Assembly (NCBI RefSeq): GCF_016807805.1
Contig: NZ_CP063362.1
Location: forward strand, 620,001 to 684,000
Direction of reading: 5' to 3'
Length of the DNA: 64,000 nt
Source: Xanthobacter dioxanivorans
GTDB taxonomy: Bacteria > Pseudomonadota > Alphaproteobacteria > Rhizobiales > Xanthobacteraceae
A model generated the notes under the pieces. That model searched no databases. It was given only the letters and a program-made list of their open reading frames with translations, and had not been told where the DNA came from. Made by a program: the position numbers and the translations under genes. This document shows positions 48,109-57,109 of the stretch, one piece after another; positions within the stretch are counted from its first letter, which is position 1, and each line of letters begins with the position of its first letter.

Positions 48109-49863
48109 TCACTTCTTCTTTTTCACCACGCTCTGCGGGTTCAGCGAGCCGATATTGCCGCTCTCCGAGCCGGCGGCCGGGTCGATCTCCGCATTGATCA
48201 GGGTGGGCTTGCCACTGTCCATGGCCGCGCTCACCGCGCGGTAGAGCGCGTCCGGCGAGGTGACGTTCACGCCGACGCCACCGAAGGCTTCCATCATCTT
48301 GTCGTAGCGGGCGCCGGGCACGAACACGGTGGTGCCGGGATCGCGGCCCGTGGGATCGGTGTCGGTGCCGCGATAGATGCCGTTGTTGTTGAAGATGACG
48401 ATGGTGACCGGCAGGGCGTAGCGGCAGATGGTCTCCACCTCCATGCCGGAGAAGCCGAAGGCGCTGTCGCCTTCCACCGCCAGCACCGGCTTGCCGGTCT
48501 CCACCGCCGCGCCGATGGCAAATCCCATGCCGATGCCCATCACCCCCCAGGTGCCCACGTCGAGGCGCTTGCGCGGGCGATACATGTCGATGATGCCGCG
48601 GGCGAGGTCGAGGGTGTTGGCGCCCTCGTTCACCAGGATGGCGTCGGGGCGTTCCTTGACGACGGTCTTCAGGGCGCCGAGGGCGCCGTGGAAGTCCATG
48701 GGCACCGAATTCTTGAGCAGCTTCGGCGCCATCTTGGCGATGTTGGCTTCCTTCTTGGTGCGGATGTTCTCGATCCACTCGGCGGGCGGCGCCTGCCAGG
48801 AGCCGTCAAGGCGGGCGTTGAGCGCGGCGATGACGGAGCCGATGTCGCCCACCAGCGGGGCGGCGATCTCCACGTTGGAATCCATCTCGCGGGGCTCGAT
48901 GTCCACCTGGATGAACTTCTTGGGCGCGTCGCCCCAGGTCTTGCCCTTGCCGTGGGAGAGCAGCCAGTTGAGCCGGGCGCCCACCAGGAGCACCACGTCG
49001 GCTTCCTTGAGCGCGGTGGAGCGCGCCGCGCCGGCCGACTGGGGATGGGTATCCTCCAGCAGGCCCTTGGCCATGCTCATGGGCAGGAAGGGAAGGCCGC
49101 TCTTCTCGATGAAGGCGCGGATCTCCTCGTCCGCCTGGGCATAGGCCGCGCCCTTGCCGAGGATGACAAGGGGCCGCCTGGCGCCCTTGAGCAGGTCGAT
49201 GGCCCGGTCCACGGCGGCAGGCGCGGGGATCTGCGCCGGGGCGGGATCGATCACCTTGACGAGGGACTTGGCACCGGCCTCGGCGTCCATCACCTGGGAG
49301 AAGAGCTTCGCCGGCAGATCGAGATAGACGCCGCCGGGACGCCCCGACACCGCCGCACGGATGGCGCGGGCGACGCCGATGCCGATGTCCGCCGCGTGCA
49401 GCACGCGGAAGGCGGCCTTGCACAGGGGCTTGGCGATGGCGAGCTGGTCCATCTCCTCGTAGTCGCCCTGCTGGAGGTCGACGATCTCGCGCTCGGACGA
49501 GCCGGAAATGAGGATCATGGGGAAGCAGTTGGTGGTGGCGTTGGCCAGCGCCGTCAGGCCGTTGAGGAAGCCGGGGGCGGAGACGGTGAGGCACACGCCG
49601 GGCTTCTTGCCGAGGAAGCCGGCGATGGCCGCCGCGTTGCCGGCATTCTGCTCGTGGCGGAAGGAGATGACGCGGATCCCCTCGGCCTGGGCCATGCGGC
49701 CGAGGTCGGTGATCGGGATGCCGGGCACGCCGTAGATGGTCTCGATGCCGTTCAGCTTCAGGGCATCGATGACCAGGTGGAAGCCGTCGGTGAGCTCCGG
49801 CTCGGCCGCGGGGTCGAGATGCACCACGTTGTCTTCGATCTTGCTCTTTTCCGCCGTTGCCAT
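48109..49863 (-). CDS. oxc: Oxalyl-CoA decarboxylase
   Basis: A 584-residue thiamine-diphosphate enzyme. The N-terminal domain has [36 protein letters not shown], with the catalytic Glu at residue 71, and [19 protein letters not shown]. The C-terminal domain has [35 protein letters not shown] and the Mg/ThDP motif [19 protein letters not shown]...[12 protein letters not shown]. It ends with a Lys-rich tail (SVVKKKK). It decarboxylates oxalyl-CoA to formyl-CoA and CO2 and, with Frc, turns oxalate into formate. AAGGAGA precedes the ATG at 49863. Confidence 0.95.
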   Translation of the reverse strand: MATAEKSKIEDNVVHLDPAAEPELTDGFHLVIDALKLNGIETIYGVPGIPITDLGRMAQAEGIRVISFRHEQNAGNAAAIAGFLGKKPGVCLTVSAPGFLNGLTALANATTNCFPMILISGSSEREIVDLQQGDYEEMDQLAIAKPLCKAAFRVLHAADIGIGVARAIRAAVSGRPGGVYLDLPAKLFSQVMDAEAGAKSLVKVIDPAPAQIPAPAAVDRAIDLLKGARRPLVILGKGAAYAQADEEIRAFIEKSGLPFLPMSMAKGLLEDTHPQSAGAARSTALKEADVVLLVGARLNWLLSHGKGKTWGDAPKKFIQVDIEPREMDSNVEIAAPLVGDIGSVIAALNARLDGSWQAPPAEWIENIRTKKEANIAKMAPKLLKNSVPMDFHGALGALKTVVKERPDAILVNEGANTLDLARGIIDMYRPRKRLDVGTWGVMGIGMGFAIGAAVETGKPVLAVEGDSAFGFSGMEVETICRYALPVTIVIFNNNGIYRGTDTDPTGRDPGTTVFVPGARYDKMMEAFGGVGVNVTSPDALYRAVSAAMDSGKPTLINAEIDPAAGSESGNIGSLNPQSVVKKKK

Positions 49864-49909
49864 GAGGCGTCTCCTTACTTGTGTCGTTCCGGGCGAGCCT
49901 GTGACCGGC

Positions 49910-50689
49910 CTATTCGGGGAAGACACCGTGTCGTTCCACATGAGCCGCAAGGCCCATGGTGTGTTCCCGCACCAGGCGCTCGGCGAGATCGGGGTCCCTG
50001 TGCTCGAGCGCGTCGATGATCGCCATGTGTTCCCGCATGGAGATTTCGAACCGGTTCTCCTGGCGCACCGACACCGCGCGGATGGCGCGCATGTGCAGGA
50101 ACAGGTTGCCGGTCATGTCCACGATCAGCCGGCAGCCGCCCATGCGGATGACGGCCTGGTGGAAGGCGATGTTCGCCTCCGAATATTCGTGCATCTGGGC
50201 CGAGATGGGCTGGGCCTCGAACTCCTTGAAGAGGCGGTTCAGCCCGGCGATCTCGTCGTCCGACGCGGCGGTGGCCGCGAGGCGCGCGGCCATGGCCTCC
50301 AGCGCCGCCCACACCACGATGAGGTCGAGGATCTCGCGCTTGGTCTTGCGCACCACGAAGATGCCCCGGCGTGGCACGGAGCGAACGAAGCCCTCCTGCT
50401 CCAGCACCGTCATGGCCTCGCGGATGGGCGTGCGCGACACGCCCAGCGTCTCGGACAGCTGGCGCTCGTCGAGGCGGAATTCGGCGGTGGTCCCGTAGAT
50501 GTCCATCTGCGTGATCGCCCGCTTCAGCGCGTCATAGGCCAGCATGCGCAGGCTGGACGCGGCCTCCAGCGGCTCCACGTTGAGCTTCGGAGGGTCCGTG
50601 GCCTGCACGGGGGTCTGATGCACGGGCGATTGATGCACGACCTGGGTTTCCTCTCCCTGGAACGGCGGCCTTCTGTCGAGGCCGTCCAT
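49910..50689 (-). CDS. GntR family (FCD-type) transcriptional regulator
   Basis: A 259-residue regulator. The GntR winged helix covers about residues 45-110 ([18 protein letters not shown], then [38 protein letters not shown]). The FCD ligand domain follows, with metal-type His and Asp in [29 protein letters not shown] and VREHTMGL. FadR-like proteins of this type bind small carboxylic acids, so oxalate or glyoxylate is a natural ligand guess. I chose the ATG at 50689; a longer version from 50731 would read through the putative operator at 50701. oxc follows after 46 bases. Confidence 0.9.
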   Translation of the reverse strand: MDGLDRRPPFQGEETQVVHQSPVHQTPVQATDPPKLNVEPLEAASSLRMLAYDALKRAITQMDIYGTTAEFRLDERQLSETLGVSRTPIREAMTVLEQEGFVRSVPRRGIFVVRKTKREILDLIVVWAALEAMAARLAATAASDDEIAGLNRLFKEFEAQPISAQMHEYSEANIAFHQAVIRMGGCRLIVDMTGNLFLHMRAIRAVSVRQENRFEISMREHMAIIDALEHRDPDLAERLVREHTMGLAAHVERHGVFPE

Positions 50690-50700
50690 CCGCGTGAAAT

Positions 50701-50712
50701 ACTGTATACGGT
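50701..50712. promoter_or_regulatory. Candidate GntR operator before gntR-oxc
   Basis: ACTGTATACGGT is palindromic with one mismatched pair around GTATAC. It is located 12 bases before the gntR start. A GTATAC core with the same flanking A (GTATACA on one strand) is also upstream of tctC at 54437-54442. Two copies near the two halves of the module fit a shared operator, but the core is short. Confidence 0.45.
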
Positions 50713-50793
50713 CTTCATAACGCCAACGCAATCCTCTCGTCCCGGAATTCCATTGCGCGCCGCAACATGGACGGCAGCTGCAATCCCGGGCGG

Positions 50794-50818
50794 CCGGGGC
50801 GCGGCGCGCGCGCCCCGG
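50794..50818 (-). other. G/C hairpin after tctA
   Basis: CCGGGGCGCG (50794-50803) and CGCGCCCCGG (50809-50818) form a perfect 10-bp stem eight bases past the tctA stop. No T tract follows on the coding strand. It may dampen read-through from the transporter genes into gntR-oxc. Confidence 0.45.
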
Positions 50819-50825
50819 GGCGGCC

Positions 50826-52343
50826 TCACTCGGCGGCCGCCGGCTTCTCGCCCTCGGGCCTCAGCCGCGCCATGACCATGGCGATCAGCGGCCACACCAG
50901 CATCACCAGCGCGAGGGTGACGATGGAACCCACCAGCGGGTTGGACCAGAAGATGGACAGATGGCCCTGGGACACCAGCATGGCCTGGCGGAAGGAGCTT
51001 TCCGCCATGTCGCCCAGCACCAGGGCCAGCACCAGCGGCGCCAGCGGGTAGTGCAGCTTCTTGAACAGGTAGCCGATGACGCCGAAGACCAGCATGACGG
51101 CGATGTCGAGCCCGGCATTGTGCACCGTGTAGGCGCCCACCGCGCAGATCACGAGGATGACCGGCGCGATGACGCTGAACGGAATGCGCAGGATCGCCGC
51201 GAAGATCGGCACCGTGGTCAGCACCACGATCAGCCCGGCGATGTTGCCGAGATAGATCGAGGCGATGAGGCCCCACACGAACTCCTTCTGCTCCACGAAC
51301 AGCAGGGGTCCCGGCTGGAGGCCCCAGATCAGCAGGCCGCCCAGCAGCACCGCCGCCGTGGGCGAGCCGGGGATGCCCAGCGTCAGCATGGGCAGCAGCG
51401 CCGAGGTGCCGGCGGCGTGGGCCGCCACTTCCGGCATCACCACGCCTTCGAGTTCGCCCTTGCCGAAGTTGCGTCCGTTCTTGGAGAACTTCTTGGCGAG
51501 GCCGTAGCTCATGAAAGAGGCCGGGGTGGCGCCGCCGGGGGTGACGCCCATCCAGCAGCCGACGATGGCCGAGCGCAGGCAGCCCACCCAGTATTTGGGC
51601 AGCTTCTTCCAGGTCTCGAACACCACCTTGGCGTTGATGGCGGCGCTCTTGCCCTTGAAGGCTAGGCCCTCTTCCATGGTCAGCAGGATCTCGCCCACCC
51701 CGAACAGGCCGATGACCGCCACCAGGAAGTCGAAGCCGCGCAAGAGCTCCACCGAGCCGAAGGTCATGCGCAGCTGGCCGGTCACCGTGTCGATGCCCAC
51801 CGCCGCCAGCGCGAAGCCGAGCATCATGGCGGCGATGACCTTCGCCGCCGGCTCCCGTCCCATGCCCACGAAGGCGCAGAAGGTGAGGAGATAGACCGCG
51901 AAGAATTCCGCCGGGCCGAACTGCAGCGCGAACTTGGCGATCACCGGCGCCAGGAAGGTGATGAGCAGCACCGCGAAGAAGGCGCCGATGAAGGAGCCGG
52001 TGAAGGCCCCGGTCAGCGCCTCGCCGGCTTTTCCCTTCTGGGCCATGGGATGGCCGTCGAAGGTGGTGGCCACGCTCCACGGCTCGCCGGGGATGTTGAA
52101 CAGGATGGAGGTGATGGCGCCGCCGAACAGCGCTCCCCAATAGATGGAGGAGAGCATGATGATGGCGGAAACCGGCGTCATCGAGAAGGTGAGCGGCAGG
52201 AGGATGGCGACGCCGTTGGCGCCTCCGAGCCCCGGCAGCACGCCGATGAGGACGCCGAGCGTGATGCCGACGAACATGTAGACGATGTTCATGGGGTCGG
52301 CGAGGACGCCAAACCCACCGATGAGGGACGTGAGCGCTTCCAC
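50826..52343 (-). CDS. tctA: Tripartite tricarboxylate transporter large permease TctA
   Basis: A 505-residue membrane protein with about 12 helices. Conserved segments GITLGVLIGVLPGLGGANGVAILLPLTFSM, LSSIYWGALFGGAITSILFNIPGEPWSVATTFDG, and LRSAIVGCWMGVTPGGATPASFMSYGLAKKF, MLTLGIPGSPTAAVLLGGLLIWGLQPGPLLF are the TctA signature loops. The start is taken as GTG at 52343, after GGAGG; the frame stays open to 52586 without a comparable site. A 297-base gap separates it from tctB, longer than usual for this operon. Substrate inferred as oxalate from context. Confidence 0.92.
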   Translation of the reverse strand: MEALTSLIGGFGVLADPMNIVYMFVGITLGVLIGVLPGLGGANGVAILLPLTFSMTPVSAIIMLSSIYWGALFGGAITSILFNIPGEPWSVATTFDGHPMAQKGKAGEALTGAFTGSFIGAFFAVLLITFLAPVIAKFALQFGPAEFFAVYLLTFCAFVGMGREPAAKVIAAMMLGFALAAVGIDTVTGQLRMTFGSVELLRGFDFLVAVIGLFGVGEILLTMEEGLAFKGKSAAINAKVVFETWKKLPKYWVGCLRSAIVGCWMGVTPGGATPASFMSYGLAKKFSKNGRNFGKGELEGVVMPEVAAHAAGTSALLPMLTLGIPGSPTAAVLLGGLLIWGLQPGPLLFVEQKEFVWGLIASIYLGNIAGLIVVLTTVPIFAAILRIPFSVIAPVILVICAVGAYTVHNAGLDIAVMLVFGVIGYLFKKLHYPLAPLVLALVLGDMAESSFRQAMLVSQGHLSIFWSNPLVGSIVTLALVMLVWPLIAMVMARLRPEGEKPAAAE

Positions 52344-52640
52344 GGGGGTCCTCCGTTGCGCCTCCTCTGCCGGCTTCTGGCGGCGGCTGGAGGGGCGGGC
52401 GCGTGGTTCGTTGGTCGGGTTTCGCCGTCTCCAGGCGTCGCGGCTGAGCCGGCGCGCCTGTCGCGGACTTGACGGTCGCGGGGCGCCCGCCGGCCTCGTC
52501 CCGGAGGGAGCAAGGGGACGCGGACGCGACGCAGGAGGCGCGGGCGCTGCGGGCCCCGGGCCAATACGGCGGTCCGGCCCGTTCACGCATCAGGATGTCG
52601 CGCGCCTCGAATTTCAGGCGCCTCGGATTTCAGGCGGCGC

Positions 52641-53156
52641 TCAGTAGCCGAGGGCGGTCTCGAGCGGCCCCTTCGGCAGCGGCACGAGGAACCAGATCTC
52701 GAACATCACGAACAGCGCCAGGGGTACCCCCACCGCGACCGGAAGGATGCGCGCGATCGAATACTTGCCGAGCCACCACATGAAGAAGGCGATGAACACG
52801 GCGGAGGCGAGGTAGATCCCCACCAGGAAGATCAGCCCCACATAGGCCGTCGTCGGCACCAGCACCTGCATCACCGACTTGAGCTGGGTGCGATCGACGA
52901 AGTTGCCGAGGTCGGGATGGCGCGTGACCAGCGCCTGCACCACCGTGACGGCGCTGGCGACGAACATGATCAGGCCCACATAGAAGGGGAAGTATCCCGC
53001 CTGCGGCCCGTCCGACGCCCAGCTCATGCCGACGCGCACGCTGTCCGCCATCACCAGCGCGGCCAGCGCCATGAAGACGAGGGCCACCGCCACGTCCACG
53101 GTGCGGTTGGTGACGGTTGTCTCACTGTGTCCGGAATGCCCGGTTTCGCTGCTCAT
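52641..53156 (-). CDS. tctB: Tripartite tricarboxylate transporter small permease TctB
   Basis: A 171-residue membrane protein with four helices (about residues 18-38, 48-70, 95-115, 120-150). It has ALVFMALAALVMADSVRVGMSWASDGPQAGYFPFYVGLIM, the first-helix plus PGxFP-type loop of TctB, and VPTTAYVGLIFLVGIYLASAVFI. TctB partners TctA. A stop and 82 bases separate it from tctC, as in most such operons. Confidence 0.9.
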   Translation of the reverse strand: MSSETGHSGHSETTVTNRTVDVAVALVFMALAALVMADSVRVGMSWASDGPQAGYFPFYVGLIMFVASAVTVVQALVTRHPDLGNFVDRTQLKSVMQVLVPTTAYVGLIFLVGIYLASAVFIAFFMWWLGKYSIARILPVAVGVPLALFVMFEIWFLVPLPKGPLETALGY

Positions 53157-53238
53157 GAACCTGTCCTCCGGTTGGCCGGCAGAAGCGTCTTGCGTCGCGA
53201 AAGGCTCCCCCGGCGAAAACCGGAGGAGCCTTGCTCCT

Positions 53239-54252
53239 CTACTTCGCGACGAAGCCGGCCTTCTCCATCAGGTCCTTGTGGGTGGTGTCGGCCTTGCCGA
53301 GCCAGGCGGCATATTCGGGACCGGTGAGGGCGGTGGTGTTGAACGCGCCCTTCTGCATGAATTCCTGCCACTCCGGGGTGCCACGCACCTTCTTGAACAG
53401 CTCGACGAAATAGTCGACCTGCTCCTTGTTCGCCCCCGGCGGCATGAAGATGCCGCGCAGCATCAGGTATTCGATGTCGAGGCCGGCCTCCTTGCAGGTG
53501 GGAATGTCGGCCCAGGACTTGCCGTTGGCGATGGGCTCCTTGTAGGGCAGGCGCTTGTCGTCGAACACGCAGAGCGGCTTCAGCTCACCCGCGCGCCACT
53601 GGGAGACGGCCTCGATGGGGTTGTTCACCGACGACGTCACGTGCCCGCCGACCAATTGGGCGGCTACGTCGCCGCCGCCCTTGTACGGCACGTAGATGAA
53701 CTTGGCGCCGGTCTTCTGCTCGATGGCGGCGGTGATGATCTGGTCTTCCTGCTTGGAGCCGGTTCCGCCCATCTTGAAGATCTGGTCGCCCGACGCCGCC
53801 TTCAGCGCGGCGAGATAGCCCTTCACGTCGTCATAGGGCGCCTTGGCGTTCACCCACAGCACGAACTCGTCGAGGGCCAGCATGCTGACCGGGGTCATGT
53901 CCTTCCAGGAGAAGGGCACGCCGGTGGCGAGCGGCGTGGTGAAGAGGTTGGACAGTGAAATGATGATCTTGTGGGGATTTCGGTTCGATCCCTTCACATC
54001 CAGAAAGCCTTCGGCGCCCGCGCCGCCAGACTTGTTGATGACCACGAGCGGCTGGCTCATCAGGTTGTTCTTCTGAACGATGCCCTGGATCATGCGCGCC
54101 ATCTGGTCGGCGCCGCCGCCGGTGCCGGCGGGAACGATGAACTCCACCGTCTTCGTGGGTTCCCAGGCGAGAGCTCCGAGCGGCGTCATGGCCGCCGCCA
54201 CGGCGAGCACAGCCGCACTTTTCCTGACTGTTCTGGCGATTGCCAAATGCAT
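53239..54252 (-). CDS. tctC: Tripartite tricarboxylate transporter substrate-binding protein TctC
   Basis: A 337-residue periplasmic binding protein with a Sec signal (about residues 1-28, ending GALAW). WEPTKTVEFIVPAGTGGGADQMARMIQGIV is the typical TctC/Bug N-terminus, followed by VVINKSGGAGAEGFLDVKG and FIYVPYKGGGDVAAQLVGGHVTSSVNN, the carboxylate-binding loops. No lipobox is seen. GGAGGAAG precedes the ATG at 54252. Members bind diverse di- and tricarboxylates; the oxc-frc neighbours suggest oxalate. Confidence 0.92.
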   Translation of the reverse strand: MHLAIARTVRKSAAVLAVAAAMTPLGALAWEPTKTVEFIVPAGTGGGADQMARMIQGIVQKNNLMSQPLVVINKSGGAGAEGFLDVKGSNRNPHKIIISLSNLFTTPLATGVPFSWKDMTPVSMLALDEFVLWVNAKAPYDDVKGYLAALKAASGDQIFKMGGTGSKQEDQIITAAIEQKTGAKFIYVPYKGGGDVAAQLVGGHVTSSVNNPIEAVSQWRAGELKPLCVFDDKRLPYKEPIANGKSWADIPTCKEAGLDIEYLMLRGIFMPPGANKEQVDYFVELFKKVRGTPEWQEFMQKGAFNTTALTGPEYAAWLGKADTTHKDLMEKAGFVAK

Positions 54253-54677
54253 GGTCGTCTTCCTCCCGGATCGTCCGCTTTGTTTGTTTTGCGGATCGTG
54301 ACGTAACATATTGCTTTATTTGGCGTTTTTGCCGCTTACGTTAGGGCGGCCTGAAAAGAGTATAACGTATGCCACTAGTGTCAATGGAATTTTCAATTCC
54401 GAATTTGGTACCGTGTATTTAATTGTCTAGAATAATGTATACCAGTTTCACCCGGATACAGTCCCGCACGCAGGTAACCGAGGCCGGCACAGGAAGCCTG
54501 GGACCGAAACGCAGCCCGCCTCCGCAACCGCGCCTTCCCGCCCTGGTGTCTTGGCCGACTGAAGCGCAGCGCAAGGAGAGCCGGGATCCGGCGCAGGGTC
54601 TCCCCCGCGCGGCGGGCAGTGTCGGCAGCGCTGGTCACACGCCCGCATGCGGCGGACTTTCGCGCCGGGCGCGAGCC
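54253..54677. promoter_or_regulatory. tctC upstream region: AT-rich control segment and dispersed repeat copy B
   Basis: No gene. From about 54300 to 54450 the DNA is much richer in A+T than its surroundings. It contains the palindrome GGAATT-TTC-AATTCC (54386-54400), a TTGACA on the tctC strand (complement of 54378-54383), TATACT-like sequence near 54358, and GTATAC at 54437-54442. The first palindrome has the same GGAA/TTCC arms as the IclR-type site at 55652. Copy B of the dispersed repeat follows at 54542-54600. This is a strong candidate control region for the transporter. Confidence 0.55.
54542..54600. repeat. Dispersed repeat, copy B (matches 41972-42030)
   Basis: Same orientation as copy A, gapless alignment with 44 of 59 identical bases by hand. 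It sits between tctC and iclR and so marks the other edge of the block from sucD to tctC. Confidence 0.6.
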
Positions 54678-55532
54678 TCACCGATAGACAGCGTAGTCCT
54701 GGGGCAGCACCTCGTCGGCGCCGCAATAGAGCCGGGTCATCTGCTCGGCCGCCGCCGCCACCCGTCGGCCGAGGCGCTGGATGCGGTCGTCGCTCATGCG
54801 CACGGCCGGGGCGGAGACCGACACCGCGCCCACCGGCTCGCGCCATTCGTTGAGGATCGCCGCCGCCACCGCGCGCATTCCCGGAGCGTGCTCCTCCCTG
54901 TCCACGGCGTAACCGCGGTCGGCAATCGCCGCCACGTCGTCCATGAGCACGCGCTCTTCCCGGTGGGTGGCGGTGGTGAACGGCTCGTAGCGGATCTGCA
55001 TCAGGCAGGCGCCGCGGAAGGACGGGCTCGCCGCCGCCAGCACCGCCTTGCCCGCCGCCGTGGCGTGGAGCGGCAGGCGGGCGCCGAGGCGGAAGAAGGC
55101 CCGCACCGGCGCATGCGCCTCCGCCTGCGCCACCACCACCAGCTCCATGGCGTCGAACATGGCGAGGTTCACGGTCTCGTCGGTCTCGTGCAGCAGGCGG
55201 CGAATCACCGGCCGGCCGATGTCGGGCAGCTTGCGGATGCGCAGGTACGCCGCGCCGATGCGGAACAGGCCGAGTCCCACGGTCCAGAGCCCAGTGGACT
55301 GGTCGTGATTGACCAGCTGGCGCTTCTCCAGGGTGGTCAGCAGGCGGTGCACCGTGGACACCGGCAGCTCGGCGCGGCGGGAGATCTCGGCCAGCGCCAT
55401 GCCGTCCGCGTCCGCCACCACCCGCAACAGGGCGATGGCCCGGTCGAGGGACTGGACCTCGCTGCCCCCTTCCGAGGCGGTCCCGGAGGCCGGCCGCCCC
55501 CGGCGCCGCGGCGCCACCTCGCTCTCGACCAT
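54678..55532 (-). CDS. IclR family transcriptional regulator
   Basis: A 284-residue regulator. The N-terminal winged helix at about residues 27-85 has EVQSLDRAIALLRVVADADGMALAEISRRAELPVSTVHRLLTTLEKRQLV. The C-terminal ligand domain has LGLFRIGAAYLRIRKL, FRLGARLPLHATAAGKAVLAA and GYAVDREEHAPGMRAVAAAI. IclR-type proteins bind small acids such as glyoxylate. I chose the ATG at 55532 because GGGGAG lies eight bases before it; starts at 55568 and 55595 are possible. It is divergent from the panE-like gene and shares its control region. Confidence 0.9.
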   Translation of the reverse strand: MVESEVAPRRRGRPASGTASEGGSEVQSLDRAIALLRVVADADGMALAEISRRAELPVSTVHRLLTTLEKRQLVNHDQSTGLWTVGLGLFRIGAAYLRIRKLPDIGRPVIRRLLHETDETVNLAMFDAMELVVVAQAEAHAPVRAFFRLGARLPLHATAAGKAVLAAASPSFRGACLMQIRYEPFTTATHREERVLMDDVAAIADRGYAVDREEHAPGMRAVAAAILNEWREPVGAVSVSAPAVRMSDDRIQRLGRRVAAAAEQMTRLYCGADEVLPQDYAVYR

Positions 55533-55651
55533 CCGCCACTCCCCGGACCGGCCGCGGAGGCCGGTCATCTTCGGTTTGCGGGCCACCCGGCCCACAGTCC
55601 CAACTTAAGGGAAGAGCCGGCGCCGTCCAGCCTGTGACAAATTTTCCGCTT

Positions 55652-55670
55652 TATGGAATTAATTTCCATA
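55652..55670. promoter_or_regulatory. IclR-type operator between iclR and the panE-like gene
   Basis: TATGGAATTAATTTCCATA has perfect seven-base arms (TATGGAA / TTCCATA) around TTAAT. It is very close to the known IclR-family consensus TGGAAATnATTTCCA. It sits in the divergent promoter region, 120 bases from the iclR start and 90 from the panE-like start. Confidence 0.65.
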
Positions 55671-55759
55671 TATATCCTTCAGCCAGCATCGCCAACGGCC
55701 AGACGCGCCTCGCAATCTGGCATACATAATACGTAATTGAAAACGCAGGAGGATCGGCC

Positions 55760-56815
55760 ATGAAGGTTTGCATCTACGGAGCGGGCGCCATCGGTGGATA
55801 TCTCGGGGTGGCCCTCGCCCAGGCCGGGGCCGAGGTGAGCCTGGTCGCCCGCGGCGGCCATCTGGAAGCCATGCAGACCAACGGCGTGAAACTGCTCATC
55901 GACGGAGAGGAGCGGGTGGCCCGGGTGCGCGCCACCGACGACCCGCGCGAGCTTGGCCCGCAGGATTATGTCTTCATCGCCCTCAAGGGCCATTCGGTGC
56001 CGGGCGTGGTCGAGCGCATGCGCCCGCTGCTGGGCGACAACACCGCCCTCGTCACCGCCGTGAACGGCGTGCCCTACTGGTATTTCTACAAGCATGGCGG
56101 TGCGCTGGAGAACCGCACGCTGGAGACCATCGACCCCAAGGGCCGCCAATGGGCGGCGTTCGGACCCGAGCGGGCGCTGGGCTGCATCGTCTATCCCGCC
56201 ACCGAGGTGGTGGCGCCGGGCGTGATCCAGCACATCTACGGCGACAAGTTCCCCATCGGCGAGCCCTCCGGCGAGATCACGCCGCGCGTCACCGCCCTCA
56301 GCCAGCTCATGGAGAAGGGCGGCCTGCGCGCGCCGGTGATGACCAACATCCGCGACGAGCTGTGGCTGAAGCTGTGGGGGAATCTGTGCTTCAACCCCAT
56401 CAGCGCCCTCACCCACGCCACCCTCGACATCATCGCCGCCGACCCCGGCACCCGCGCCGTGGCGCGCAACATGATGCTGGAGGCGAAGGCCGTGGCGGAA
56501 AAGCTCGGCATCAATTTCCGGGTGGACGTGGAGCGCCGCATCAACGGCGCCGGCGCCGTGGGCGCGCACAAGACCTCCATGCTCCAGGACCTGGAGCGCG
56601 ACCGGCCCATGGAGATCGACCCGCTGGTGAGCGTGGTGCAGGAGATGGGCCGCATGCTCGATTTGCCCACGCCGACCCTGGACGTGGTCCTCGCCCTGGT
56701 GCGCCAGCGTGCCGGCATGGCGGGCCTCGGCGACATCCTCAGCGTCCCTCCGCTCACCGCCGCCGACCTGGAGGCGAAGACCCTGGAGCCGCAGAAGAAG
56801 CGCGCCGCGCAGTGA
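55760..56815 (+). CDS. PanE-family reductase, probable oxalyl-CoA reductase
   Basis: A 351-residue ketopantoate-reductase family protein. NADP-binding MKVCIYGAGAIGGYLGVALAQAGAEVSLVARG, then DYVFIALKGHSV with the substrate Lys, GCIVYPATEV, and a C-terminal helical domain with LWGNLCFNPISALTHATLDI and AHKTSMLQDLERDRPMEIDPLVSVVQEMGR containing the conserved Ser/Glu set. It is about 50 residues longer than typical PanE. In Methylorubrum/Methylobacterium extorquens a PanE-like protein (PanE2) reduces oxalyl-CoA to glyoxylate. The oxalate neighbourhood makes that the better guess here. GGAGG precedes the ATG. True ketopantoate reductase is the alternative. Confidence 0.8.
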   Translation: MKVCIYGAGAIGGYLGVALAQAGAEVSLVARGGHLEAMQTNGVKLLIDGEERVARVRATDDPRELGPQDYVFIALKGHSVPGVVERMRPLLGDNTALVTAVNGVPYWYFYKHGGALENRTLETIDPKGRQWAAFGPERALGCIVYPATEVVAPGVIQHIYGDKFPIGEPSGEITPRVTALSQLMEKGGLRAPVMTNIRDELWLKLWGNLCFNPISALTHATLDIIAADPGTRAVARNMMLEAKAVAEKLGINFRVDVERRINGAGAVGAHKTSMLQDLERDRPMEIDPLVSVVQEMGRMLDLPTPTLDVVLALVRQRAGMAGLGDILSVPPLTAADLEAKTLEPQKKRAAQ

Positions 56816-56863
56816 GCGCGGGCCGCCGGCGGCCTGTCGGCGTCAGGGCCGGGGGGCGCCGGG

Positions 56864-56899
56864 AAAACGAAATGGCCGGGCGAGAGCCCGGCCATTTCG
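56864..56899 (-). terminator. Rho-independent terminator of the 42-residue gene (bidirectional stem)
   Basis: A perfect 14-bp stem, CGAAATGGCCGGGC (56868-56881) with GCCCGGCCATTTCG (56886-56899), and GAGA loop. On the minus strand it is followed by TTTT, so it suits the small minus-strand gene at 56981. On the plus strand it comes 52 bases after the panE-like stop without a T tract. Confidence 0.8.
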
Positions 56900-56980
56900 G
56901 TGTGATTTAAGCTGGTCCTGCGCCGCCCGCATCCGCTGCCCGCACGTCCGGACGGCGGCAACGCGCGCGGCGGCCGGCGA

Positions 56981-57109
56981 TCAGTTGTCCTGCTCAGCCA
57001 CCGACGCGAACGGGGAGGCGCTCCCCTCCGGCTGGCTCGCGTTCAGCGCCATTCCGGTCAGCACATAGCCCAGCACGAGAGCGGCAAACACGGCGATTCG
57101 CTTGTACAT
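56981..57109 (-). CDS. Small membrane-anchored peptide, unknown function
   Basis: A 42-residue reading frame, MYKRIAVFAALVLGYVLTGM then ALNASQPEGSASPFASVAEQ and DN. A basic start, one hydrophobic segment (about residues 5-20) and a polar tail suggest a membrane anchor or a signal peptide. GGGAAGAGG lies directly before the ATG, codon third positions are G/C-rich, and a T-tailed terminator follows 81 bases after the stop. These signs support a real gene. I do not recognise the family. Confidence 0.65.
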   Translation of the reverse strand: MYKRIAVFAALVLGYVLTGMALNASQPEGSASPFASVAEQDN

